Counted from the first letter of the stretch, positions 1 through 5,559 are shown. The stretch: DNA of 5,878 nucleotides from Acidimicrobiia bacterium (GCA_009927565.1 RFMT01000372.1:1-5878), one strand, 5' to 3'. The notes: a model not told the origin generated them from the letters alone. Program-made: numbers and translations.

Positions 1-24
1 ACGACTTTCCGAGTCGGCTGATCC

Positions 25-51
25 AAAATTTCGATTGAGCACGAAATTTTT
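25..51 (+). terminator. possible intrinsic terminator (AT-rich hairpin)
   Basis: AAAATTTCG (25-33) and CGAAATTTT (42-50) are perfect reverse complements around an 8-base loop. The 3' arm runs into a five-T tract at 47-51, followed by A-rich DNA. A terminator here would end a plus-strand gene entering from the left edge. The stem is weak (mostly A-T pairs) and the T tract is partly inside it, so it could equally be a structural or protein-binding dyad. Confidence 0.3.
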
Positions 52-144
52 AAAAAAATAATCGCGTAAGGCGAATTTTTCAGTCGAGCTTTCTCTTCGC
101 CGACTTTGTCGCGACCAATAACCGAAAAAACACGGTAACGCACC

Positions 145-167
145 AAACCCTTATGAAATAAGGGTTT
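145..167. repeat. perfect 10-bp inverted repeat (hairpin)
   Basis: AAACCCTTAT (145-154) and ATAAGGGTTT (158-167) are perfectly complementary with a 3-base GAA spacer. It is the most stable short hairpin in the leading intergenic region. No T tract follows on either strand, so it is not a standard terminator. It could be a stem in a transcribed RNA or a dyad operator. The sequence alone does not decide. Confidence 0.6.
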
Positions 168-190
168 ACAGGGGTCATCCAATCGAAAAA

Positions 191-208
191 TTTGATTCCA
201 GAATCAAA
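191..208. repeat. perfect 8-bp inverted repeat flanked by A/T tracts
   Basis: TTTGATTC (191-198) and GAATCAAA (201-208) are separated by CA. The dyad is flanked by A5 on the left (186-190) and further A residues on the right. On the minus strand it is therefore followed by a T-rich tail and resembles a weak terminator reading leftward. A two-base loop is too tight for an RNA hairpin unless the inner pairs open, so a protein-binding dyad is also possible. Confidence 0.4.
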
Positions 209-216
209 AAATACCT

Positions 217-225
217 TGTGGATAA
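217..225 (-). promoter_or_regulatory. perfect DnaA-box match
   Basis: TGTGGATAA on the plus strand is the exact reverse complement of TTATCCACA, the consensus DnaA-binding nonamer. It lies in non-coding, AT-rich DNA. I found no second perfect box nearby (the best is a 7/9 match at 19-27), and no dnaA, dnaN or rpmH gene, so a replication origin is not supported. A lone site could let DnaA regulate transcription, or it could be chance. Confidence 0.35.
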
Positions 226-369
226 TCCTTGCGGCACGATCGCGACGCAAATCACGACGGCGACTTCTCCTCGCCAAAAAATTCGCCGATCAAGATAATT
301 TTTCGATCCGAAAAAGAAATTTTAAATAAATTTTTAAAAATCCCGTAAATTCGCCCTCTCAAGAGCACT

Positions 370-1812
370 TTGGGCTCATGCCATCCACCATCGCCCAAGA
401 CGAAGAAGCAACACTTAAATTCGTTGTCCACCTCAAAATCTATTTCTGAAAAAACCAACGAGCAGTTTGCCGATCTTTTTGCGACGCCGGTCGGTTCGCG
501 TGTCGTGCTCGACACTTCTGTTTTAATCGCCGACCCAAATTGTCTTGCTAGTTTTCCAAACTGCGCAATTGTCATTCCGCTAACAGTTATCGAAGAACTT
601 GATGGACTAAAAACACGAATGGATGATGTGGGCCGAGCCGCACGCAGCGCGCTGCGTGCGATCGAAGATTTGCGTCGCAAAGCAGGTGGCTCGCTCAAAG
701 AGCCGACACCAATAGTTGGCACCGAGCCAGGGTCGACAATCCAAATCGAAGTAAATGGCATCCAAAAACACCTACTTATTGAGCATGGGCTCGACCCCGA
801 GGTGCCAGATAACCGCATAATCGGTGCCGCTTTGGGCCAAGCAACGGTTTCGCCTACGTGCATCGTCTCAAATGACGCCGCCCTGCGCATCAAGGCCGCC
901 CATATGGGCCTAACCGCACTCGAACACCGGCCAGTGAACGGTGGTCGCTCCGAAAAACCGATGGGTTGGTCGACCTTTGACGCCCCAGTCGAAGTCATCG
1001 ACAGTCTCTACAAGTCTGAAGGTATCGAAAAAACCGATGTCGACGGCGCGGCAGGTCTCTACGAAAACAATTTTGCGATTCTGCGTTGCGGTTCGCAGTC
1101 AGCACTAACTCGTTGCCGCGATAACGAATTGCGGTTAATGCATCAAAACGCCCCCGAGGCTTGGGGCTTGCGCGCCCGAAACAAAGAGCAAAGATTCGCA
1201 CTCGAACTTTTGCTCGACCCGCAAATCACAGTCGTGGCACTTGACGGTCGCGCAGGCACCGGAAAAACGGTTCTAGCGATTGCCGCAGGTCTCGAACAAG
1301 TCGTTGAACAACATCGTTATGAGCGATTGGCTGTTTACCGACCCCTCGTACCAGTCGGTCGGGCTGATGTCGGTTTTCTACCGGGCGGTCTCGAAGAAAA
1401 ACTTGATCCATGGATGTCGGCAATTCACGACGCGGTTGTCGCACTCACAGATCATCGTTCGAGTCAAGATGCGCGCGGGCTAATCGACGACCTAATCGCC
1501 CGCGGTCAATTGACGCTTGAATCGGTGACTTTCTTGCGCGGGCGCAGCCTGCAGGCTCAGATTGTGGTCGTCGATGAAGCGCAAAACCTCGAGCCAACAA
1601 CACTAAAAACGATCCTGACCCGCATAGGCGACGGCACCAAAGTCATATTTACGGGTGATACGAGCCAAATCGATGCTCCATATATGGGAGAAAGCAACAA
1701 TGCACTTGCCGTTTTGGTGCAAGCGTTCGCGGGTCAAAGTTGCTTCGGCCACATCACGCTTGAGTCGTGCGAACGCAGCGAAGTTGCCAGCCTCGCGGCC
1801 GAACTTCTTTAG
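370..1812 (+). CDS. phoH2: PhoH2-type protein: PIN ribonuclease domain fused to PhoH ATPase/RNA helicase
   Basis: Two-domain protein of about 480 residues. The N-terminal PIN domain (about 43-185) has the acidic pattern of this nuclease fold: D48 in LDTSVL, E75/E76 and D78 in IEELD, D147 before NRIIGAAL, and D169 in SNDAAL. The C-terminal PhoH domain (about 265-480) has Walker A GRAGTGKT (293-300), Walker B VVVDEAQN (399-406), the GDTSQID motif (429-435) and a final ERSEVASLAAELL with the conserved arginine R469. Mycobacterial PhoH2 proteins of this architecture unwind and cleave RNA; I infer the same here, probably in the cytoplasm. The start is uncertain. TTG370 is the first start after the in-frame stop at 346-348 and has only a weak AAGAG upstream at close spacing. 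TTG424 would give a shorter tail nearer the usual family length. The first 40 residues are polar and look unconserved. The gene stands alone, with 103 bases before the next. Confidence 0.93.
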   Translation: MGSCHPPSPKTKKQHLNSLSTSKSISEKTNEQFADLFATPVGSRVVLDTSVLIADPNCLASFPNCAIVIPLTVIEELDGLKTRMDDVGRAARSALRAIEDLRRKAGGSLKEPTPIVGTEPGSTIQIEVNGIQKHLLIEHGLDPEVPDNRIIGAALGQATVSPTCIVSNDAALRIKAAHMGLTALEHRPVNGGRSEKPMGWSTFDAPVEVIDSLYKSEGIEKTDVDGAAGLYENNFAILRCGSQSALTRCRDNELRLMHQNAPEAWGLRARNKEQRFALELLLDPQITVVALDGRAGTGKTVLAIAAGLEQVVEQHRYERLAVYRPLVPVGRADVGFLPGGLEEKLDPWMSAIHDAVVALTDHRSSQDARGLIDDLIARGQLTLESVTFLRGRSLQAQIVVVDEAQNLEPTTLKTILTRIGDGTKVIFTGDTSQIDAPYMGESNNALAVLVQAFAGQSCFGHITLESCERSEVASLAAELL

Positions 1813-1841
1813 CAAGCCTGAGTCTCGCTAACCGAACTTAG

Positions 1842-1855
1842 TTACAAGTTTGTAA
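1842..1855. promoter_or_regulatory. palindrome upstream of the whiB-like gene, possible operator
   Basis: TTACAA (1842-1847) and TTGTAA (1850-1855) form a perfect dyad with a GT spacer. It lies about 48 bases upstream of the predicted -10 of the WhiB-like gene and 30 bases after the PhoH2 stop. Position and symmetry suit a dimeric regulator acting on the downstream promoter. No T tract follows directly, so a terminator is less likely. Confidence 0.3.
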
Positions 1856-1902
1856 TTATAAATTTTCTCAAGCAAAGTTTCTGCTTCACTTTGTTGCAAA
1901 AA

Positions 1903-1908
1903 TAATGT
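1903..1908 (+). promoter_or_regulatory. predicted -10 element (TAATGT) of a leaderless whiB-like transcript
   Basis: TAATGT fits the actinobacterial -10 pattern TANNNT and ends seven bases before the GTG start at 1916. Transcription would then begin at or one base before the start codon. No good -35 hexamer is visible at 16-18 bases upstream, and no Shine-Dalgarno sequence precedes the GTG, which agrees with leaderless translation. Confidence 0.45.
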
Positions 1909-1915
1909 ACGTTTC

Positions 1916-2278
1916 GTGTCATATACCTCTGAGGGATATCCCAGCGAAATAACCCTCGAAACTTTGCGTTTGCTAGTACAACTCACAAAGTGGCGTGATC
2001 AATCAAAGTGCGTCGGCAAACGAAATTTATTTTTTGCGCCAAACTCCGAACGTCCACAGGCTCGCATTCGCCGCGAAAACAAAGCCGGCACCTTGTGCAA
2101 AAGTTGCCCTGCAATGATTGACTGTCGTCAGTTCGCGCGCGAAAACCACGAGTACGGGTTCTGGGGCGGAGAAAACGAAGAGCAACGTCATTTAGCGGGA
2201 TACAAAGTGATCGCCCCAATTGGTATCCGCGCAAAAGTCATTCGTCCGCCGCACGAAAATAGTGAGTGCGATTACTAA
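1916..2278 (+). CDS. WhiB-family iron-sulfur transcriptional regulator
   Basis: This small protein (120 residues from a GTG start) has the complete WhiB signature. Four cysteines, C32, C61, C64 and C70 (spacing C-x28-C-x2-C-x5-C), would bind a [4Fe-4S] cluster, and the GFWGGE turn (81-86) follows. The WRDQSKC and LFFAP segments before the second cysteine are also typical. Basic residues after the turn (HLAGYKV, then RAKVIRPP near the C-terminus) suit DNA contact. WhiB proteins are redox- or NO-sensing regulators, usually acting with the principal sigma factor's region 4. I cannot assign a specific paralogue (WhiB1, WhiB2 and so on). A 25-residue tail precedes W26, and an extra cysteine, C118, sits near the C-terminus. 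No Shine-Dalgarno is seen and the start fits a leaderless transcript. Confidence 0.95.
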   Translation: MSYTSEGYPSEITLETLRLLVQLTKWRDQSKCVGKRNLFFAPNSERPQARIRRENKAGTLCKSCPAMIDCRQFARENHEYGFWGGENEEQRHLAGYKVIAPIGIRAKVIRPPHENSECDY

Positions 2279-2285
2279 ATATCGC

Positions 2286-2306
2286 TAACGCCAAGTTCAA
2301 GCGTTA
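2286..2306. repeat. 6-bp inverted repeat between the whiB-like and epoxide-hydrolase-like genes
   Basis: TAACGC (2286-2291) and GCGTTA (2301-2306) are perfect complements around a 9-base loop. They sit 7 bases after the WhiB-like stop and end 9 bases before the next ATG. No T tract follows, so this is a weak terminator candidate at best. Its position over the likely promoter of the next gene would also suit an operator. Confidence 0.25.
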
Positions 2307-2315
2307 CGGCGTGTC

Positions 2316-2726
2316 ATGATTGAAGACATGCCTTCGTCACCAAAAGATCCCGATGCTCTCGTCACCTCGTTTTTTGAATTGATCCAAGGGCACCATCTAA
2401 CTGCCGCGCTCGACTTGGTGTCACAAGACTGCGAATACGACAATGTGCCGATCACCAAGGTCTTTGGTCGCGCTGCAATCGAGCAAACTTTGGGTGGTTT
2501 TCTCGCCGAGTGTTCGGCCTACGAGTGGATCATCCACCATCAAGTGGCGAGTGGCGACCTTGAGCACGGTGTTGTCATGAATGAGCGCACCGACAGATTT
2601 CAAATCGATGGTCGCTGGGTCGAACTTGATGTCGCTGGTCTTTTCGTGGTCAGTGAATCAAAAATTGCTCTCTGGCGTGATTACTTCGATCGTGAAAACT
2701 TTGCCAAGGCGCTAGCCAATAAATAA
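2316..2726 (+). CDS. limonene-1,2-epoxide hydrolase family (SnoaL-like fold) protein
   Basis: This protein of 136 residues has the size and pattern of limonene-epoxide hydrolases. That family uses an Asp-Arg-Asp triad plus a Tyr and Asn to position water for epoxide opening. Likely equivalents here are Y41 and N43 (EYDNVP), R91 and D93 (NERTDRF) and D122 (LWRDYFD). The GRWVELDVAGLF and KIALWRDYF stretches are typical of actinobacterial members. A full catalytic set suggests an active hydrolase, but the substrate cannot be told from sequence and many relatives in this fold act on other compounds. The start is ambiguous: ATG2316 gives 136 residues, while ATG2328 (M5) gives 132 and is preceded by CATGAT at leaderless spacing. 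There is no signal peptide, so it should be cytoplasmic. The neighbours do not point to a pathway. Confidence 0.85.
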   Translation: MIEDMPSSPKDPDALVTSFFELIQGHHLTAALDLVSQDCEYDNVPITKVFGRAAIEQTLGGFLAECSAYEWIIHHQVASGDLEHGVVMNERTDRFQIDGRWVELDVAGLFVVSESKIALWRDYFDRENFAKALANK

Positions 2727-2746
2727 ACGAGACAAATAAACAAGAC
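2721..2746. repeat. two-copy 13-bp tandem repeat over the stop codon
   Basis: AAATAAACGAGAC (2721-2733) is followed directly by AAATAAACAAGAC (2734-2746), 12 of 13 bases identical. The first copy contains the TAA stop of the epoxide-hydrolase-like gene. It is probably a small slippage duplication. It adds a second in-frame-independent TAA downstream, but I see no functional role. Confidence 0.6.
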
Positions 2747-2775
2747 CCGCAAAAATCGTCAATACATCGGTCGGG

Positions 2776-2781
2776 TAGGTT
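2776..2781 (+). promoter_or_regulatory. predicted -10 element (TAGGTT) of a leaderless exonuclease transcript
   Basis: TAGGTT matches TANNNT and ends seven bases before ATG2789, so the transcript would begin at or next to the start codon. No Shine-Dalgarno is present in the intervening TCTCTTC. A -35 match at the usual spacing is not evident. Confidence 0.45.
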
Positions 2782-2788
2782 TCTCTTC

Positions 2789-3379
2789 ATGCAATCGGTA
2801 ATCGAAAACAAAGTGCTCAGTGATGTTCGATTTGCCGTAGTTGATACCGAGACCACCGGTCTATCGGGCACCAACGATTACGTTTTGCAACTTGGTGTCG
2901 TTATATCACGTCACGACGGCACGATTGAAGAGCAATACGAAACCTTCGTTAAACGTTTCTTTTGGAAGCCGGGACGCCTCGGTGCATACAAGATTCACGG
3001 CATCAAACGCTCTGACTTGCGTCGCGGCATCAGCCCCCATGAAATGGTTGCCAAACTCAAAAACTATCTGCACGACACGATCTTTGTTGCGCACAATGCA
3101 AAATTTGATATCGGCTTTCTAAACGGTGAAGCATCTCGCCTAAAAACCGAAATCACTTATAACGGTCCACTCGATACGTTGAAAATGTCGCGCGCCCTCG
3201 ACCCTAAGCGAGTCAACTCTCACAAACTAAGAGATGTCACCACTCGTTACGGCGTGGTGGTCACCCGCCCCCATGACGCACTGGCAGATGCCTTAGGCGC
3301 CGCTCTTGTACTGCCGCACTTATTGCGCGCACACAACATCACGACAGTCGAGCAATTAAGCGCCCACTTCGGCGCTTAG
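2789..3379 (+). CDS. DnaQ-like DEDDh 3'-5' exonuclease (DNA polymerase III epsilon-type domain)
   Basis: This protein of 196 residues is nearly all one exonuclease domain. Exo I is VVDTETTG with D19 and E21; Exo II is HNAKFDIGFL with D107; Exo III is HDALADA with H162 and D167. These supply the four metal-binding acids and the general-base histidine of the DEDDh class, so the enzyme should be active, removing 3' nucleotides from DNA (or RNA). There is no polymerase-binding tail, helicase, BRCT or GIY-YIG domain, so it may be a free-standing repair or proofreading exonuclease rather than the replicative epsilon subunit. KIHGIKRSDL is the usual loop segment between Exo I and Exo II. The gene begins 62 bases after the previous stop, probably from its own promoter, and converges on pafC with a 34-base gap. 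Confidence 0.92.
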   Translation: MQSVIENKVLSDVRFAVVDTETTGLSGTNDYVLQLGVVISRHDGTIEEQYETFVKRFFWKPGRLGAYKIHGIKRSDLRRGISPHEMVAKLKNYLHDTIFVAHNAKFDIGFLNGEASRLKTEITYNGPLDTLKMSRALDPKRVNSHKLRDVTTRYGVVVTRPHDALADALGAALVLPHLLRAHNITTVEQLSAHFGA

Positions 3380-3413
3380 TTCGCGCACAATTAGATGACG
3401 CCCGCCTGGGCTA

Positions 3414-4517
3414 CTACGCCGTCTTTTTGTATCGCAACAAGACGCTTTGCGCGGTCTGGCTAGCCAGTTGCTTGTATTCAACTGGCTTCAAAACTTTCAC
3501 ACCGTTTCCGGCCCGCAACAACAACCGCCCGAGCCAATGCTTTGATGTGATCGACATAGTCAAGTCAACACTGCCGTCTTTGTTGTCAACCCGCGACACG
3601 TATGGATACGACTCGACAATCCATCGGGCTTGCTTTTGCACGCGCAATGTGACTTGTTGCAGACTCTCTGAAAACCACGGCAGTTCATCGTCTCGAACTT
3701 CGCGCAATTGATCAAAAATTTGCGTACCATTCAATTTTTCGATGCGGTCGACTCTAAATACTCGATCTTCTCCTGAAAGATGATCGTCTGCGGCGACATA
3801 CCAACGACCTGAATCTTCAAATACTTTTCGAGGCGTTATCGTTCGCGTGCTGCGTTTCAGCGACGCCGGCGAGAAATACTCAATTTCATGGCGCTCGCCA
3901 CTTTCTACAGCGGCCAATAACTCCTTGACAAAACGAGCCTTCGGCAGTTGCACCTTGATTGTTTCTGCACCCGCTGGCATCAACGGCGCCAGTTTGGCCA
4001 ACGCTGACGCCAAAGGTCCTTTCTTATTTGCCCCTGGCAGCTGCAATGCTGTCTGAGCCATTACAGAAACGGCAAACAATTCTGCAGTGCTCAACTTGAG
4101 TGGTCGAGAAAAAACCAACGGCACTTCGGCAATGACCATTCCGTTGTCCATAAAAACATCGATCAATGCATCAGGTGTATACGGCGGCACACCGCAAACT
4201 GCCGCCATCTGCAAGTCTTCAACAAGTTCGGTTTCGCTGAGATTGAACTGTCTCGCCATCGTCGAGATCTTGACGCGCCGTCGTTGCATTATCCACGGCA
4301 GCATCACCAACAGACCACTCACCCGCTGAGCCGCACTTCGAGGGCCGCGCCGTACTGGCCGCACCGGCCGTGCCGATTTCGCCGAGCGTGCCGATTTCGC
4401 CGAGCGTGCCGATTTCGCCGAGCGTGCCGATTTCGCCGAGCGTTTCGAGGTTGCGACAGATTTCTTGGCGGGTTTGCTCGAGCGCTTTTTTGCTGGACGT
4501 TTTTTGGCTGCCATCAT
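3414..4517 (-). CDS. pafC: PafC: WYL-domain transcriptional regulator with an added basic repeat tail
   Basis: PafC is the partner of PafB. In mycobacteria the two form the PafBC activator of LexA-independent DNA-damage genes. The core (about 62-367) is a winged-helix domain (RVSGLLVMLPW, then LSETELVEDL as the likely recognition helix), a middle region with CGVPPYTPDALIDV, a WYL domain whose motif appears as WYV (W239-V241) with RVFRVDRI at 252-259, and a C-terminal WCX-like extension. The core is about the length of known PafC proteins. The odd part is the first 60 residues: lysine- and arginine-rich, lacking acids, with four exact SAKSAR repeats (27-50). This looks like a disordered DNA- or RNA-binding tail. 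The start ATG at 4517 overlaps the pafB stop (ATGA), which indicates translational coupling. Confidence 0.92.
   Translation of the reverse strand: MMAAKKRPAKKRSSKPAKKSVATSKRSAKSARSAKSARSAKSARSAKSARPVRPVRRGPRSAAQRVSGLLVMLPWIMQRRRVKISTMARQFNLSETELVEDLQMAAVCGVPPYTPDALIDVFMDNGMVIAEVPLVFSRPLKLSTAELFAVSVMAQTALQLPGANKKGPLASALAKLAPLMPAGAETIKVQLPKARFVKELLAAVESGERHEIEYFSPASLKRSTRTITPRKVFEDSGRWYVAADDHLSGEDRVFRVDRIEKLNGTQIFDQLREVRDDELPWFSESLQQVTLRVQKQARWIVESYPYVSRVDNKDGSVDLTMSITSKHWLGRLLLRAGNGVKVLKPVEYKQLASQTAQSVLLRYKKTA
4369..4440. repeat. four perfect 18-bp tandem repeats inside pafC
   Basis: The plus-strand unit CGTGCCGATTTCGCCGAG is repeated four times with no mismatch (4369-4386, 4387-4404, 4405-4422, 4423-4440). 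On the minus strand each unit encodes SAKSAR. The length is a multiple of three, so gain or loss of units keeps the frame. Perfect identity between copies, including third codon positions, points to recent expansion by slippage or unequal exchange. There are no spacers, so it is not CRISPR-like. Confidence 0.97.
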
Positions 4518-5479
4518 TTACCTGCCGCGAGATTTTCTAGCCATTGAACAACTTGGTCGCGAACCGACTGGGGCTCAAGAACTTCGGCACTTTCGACCAT
4601 CGCGAAGAGCCATAGTCTGAAGCCGTCAAGGTTGGCGCAAGGTATCGCAAACTCAACACCGCCATCATCTCGCTCACGAATCACAGAACTTTCGCCGAAG
4701 TCGCGTCGCACACCGGCGGCTAACGAAGCGTCAACGAGCACAACTGCTGTTGTTTCCTCGCCATCTCCCGCGGCCAGCATTTGTTTTTCGGTGGGCACAG
4801 CCGCAGCGACATCAAAATCAACCGGAGTTTTAAACGCACGCCCCTCACCTGCCAAAACCGTGCCCTCAATTCGATCGACACGAAAAACACGTTTGTCTCG
4901 ACGCAAGTGGTCGAAGCCGATGATGTACCAAAAACCATTTCGAGACAGCATCCCGTATGGGTCAACTTGTCGCTTCTCGCCTTTGTACTCAAAGTTAAGC
5001 GTCTTGCGTTTCATCACCGCGTCGGTAATGACGTTCATGTTTTTGTCAACCAATCCGATGTTCACACTCATCGCCGCTTTGCCCAAAATTCTTTCGCCAC
5101 CAAGTTTCCAGAGTGCTTCTTCACCGTGTTGCGCACCCAGGTGCACGGTCGCCACGGCAAGTTGCAACGCCGCTCGCTCTTCATCTGTCAGCCTCAAATC
5201 GCTGAGTTCGTAGTTCGATCGATTAACCCAATAAGTAACTTCACCGGCTGCATCTCCGCCAAGAGTTTTTGTCTCAATCGGAATACCCATTTCACGCAAC
5301 GCCGCTTTGTCGCGCTCAAATGCCGCACGGGCTGCTTCATCGCTATCGGGATACTGCTTGCCCAATTCTTGGCGCACCTGTCGCAATGTCAGCGGCTTCG
5401 CTCGGTCAACAAGCAGCGCCAACAGATTCATCATTCTCTCTGCTTGAGATACCTTCACCGCTGTAAATCCGGTAGCCAT
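4514..5479 (-). CDS. pafB: PafB: WYL-domain transcriptional regulator
   Basis: PafB is the first gene of the pafB-pafC pair. With PafC it would activate DNA-damage genes, the WYL domains being the ligand-sensing part (single-stranded DNA has been proposed as the signal in this family). Residues are numbered from ATG5479 (321 residues). They give an N-terminal winged helix (11-75; AFERDKAALREMGIP is the typical recognition-helix region), a linker with YELSDLRLTDEERAAL, a WYL domain with W184-Y185-I186 followed by RVFRVDRI (197-204), and a C-terminal WCX-like region ending WLENLAAGK. The frame stays open to a TTG at 5518, but those 13 extra residues look unconserved. ATG5479 has a well-placed promoter just upstream for a leaderless message. 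The pafA ligase gene, next to pafB in mycobacteria, is absent; pgi lies upstream instead. Confidence 0.93.
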   Translation of the reverse strand: MATGFTAVKVSQAERMMNLLALLVDRAKPLTLRQVRQELGKQYPDSDEAARAAFERDKAALREMGIPIETKTLGGDAAGEVTYWVNRSNYELSDLRLTDEERAALQLAVATVHLGAQHGEEALWKLGGERILGKAAMSVNIGLVDKNMNVITDAVMKRKTLNFEYKGEKRQVDPYGMLSRNGFWYIIGFDHLRRDKRVFRVDRIEGTVLAGEGRAFKTPVDFDVAAAVPTEKQMLAAGDGEETTAVVLVDASLAAGVRRDFGESSVIRERDDGGVEFAIPCANLDGFRLWLFAMVESAEVLEPQSVRDQVVQWLENLAAGK

Positions 5480-5485
5480 ATGAAC

Positions 5486-5514
5486 AGCGTAGGCGCAGAG
5501 ACTAAGCCCACCAA
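5486..5514 (-). promoter_or_regulatory. predicted pafB-pafC promoter (TTGGTG-17-TACGCT), leaderless
   Basis: On the minus strand, TTGGTG (5514-5509) and TACGCT (5491-5486) are separated by 17 bases. The -10 ends six bases before ATG5479, so the first transcribed base would be the A of the start codon. Both hexamers keep the key bases (TTG; TANNNT). I did not see the TTGTCRGTG element known from PafBC-dependent mycobacterial promoters, so there is no sign of autoregulation through that motif. Confidence 0.5.
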
Positions 5515-5534
5515 GCAACTGAACTTCTAGTTAT

Positions 5535-5559
5535 CTAACCAGCGCTTGGTTGTGGTTAG
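5535..5559. repeat. inverted repeat in the pgi-pafB gap
   Basis: CTAACCA (5535-5541) and TGGTTAG (5553-5559) are perfect complements around an 11-base loop. The right arm includes the pgi stop codon (5556-5558). AACCA can alternatively pair with TGGTT at 5547-5551. In the direction of pgi transcription no T tract follows, so termination here would be weak and pgi read-through into pafBC is possible. Confidence 0.35.

Larger units (their letters stand above)
1..369. other. AT-rich intergenic region with many inverted repeats
   Basis: I see no convincing gene here. Every plus frame is broken by stops, and the one minus-strand open frame (80-277) encodes an arginine-rich, low-complexity protein with no recognisable motif. 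What the stretch does hold is self-complementary sequence: perfect hairpins at 25-50, 145-167, 191-208 and 299-315, a 10-base palindrome at 331-340, and an 11-base inverted repeat pairing 70-80 with 277-287. A perfect DnaA-box sequence lies at 217-225. The last 70 bases are very AT-rich and probably carry the promoter of the downstream PhoH-like gene, although I could not pick a clear -35/-10 pair. Plus frame 1 ends with TGA at 19-21, just before the first hairpin, so the left edge may be the tail of another gene. Seven codons are too few to support that. Confidence 0.6.

Noticed and set aside
80..277. Minus-strand 65-codon frame in the leading intergenic region
   Set aside because: It is arginine-rich at one end, runs through perfect hairpins, and has no conserved-looking segment or ribosome-binding site.
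1..369. Replication origin
   Set aside because: Only one perfect DnaA box is present and no dnaA, dnaN, parA or rpmH gene is in the window. Kept only as a finding about a lone box.
1..369. Known structural RNAs (tmRNA, RNase P RNA, SRP RNA, tRNA)
   Set aside because: None of their conserved core sequences was found on either strand.
252..998. Minus-strand open frame of 248 codons overlapping the start of the PhoH2 gene
   Set aside because: It is antisense to the well-supported PIN domain, is serine/arginine/proline-rich with no motif, and ends in low-complexity sequence from the AT-rich intergenic DNA.
3380..3413. Bidirectional terminator in the convergent exonuclease-pafC gap
   Set aside because: The only stem seen, GCCC/GGGC at 3400-3411, is four base pairs with no T tract on either side.
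4369..4440. CRISPR-like array
   Set aside because: The 18-bp units are contiguous with no spacers and are in frame within pafC.
5480..5518. Upstream TTG start for pafB, adding 13 residues
   Set aside because: The extension overlaps the predicted promoter and looks unlike PafB N-termini. ATG5479 fits better.
4632..5530. Two long plus-strand open frames (193 and 249 codons) opposite pafB
   Set aside because: They are shadows of pafB: no recognisable domain, skewed composition, and the minus strand has clear WYL-family sequence throughout.
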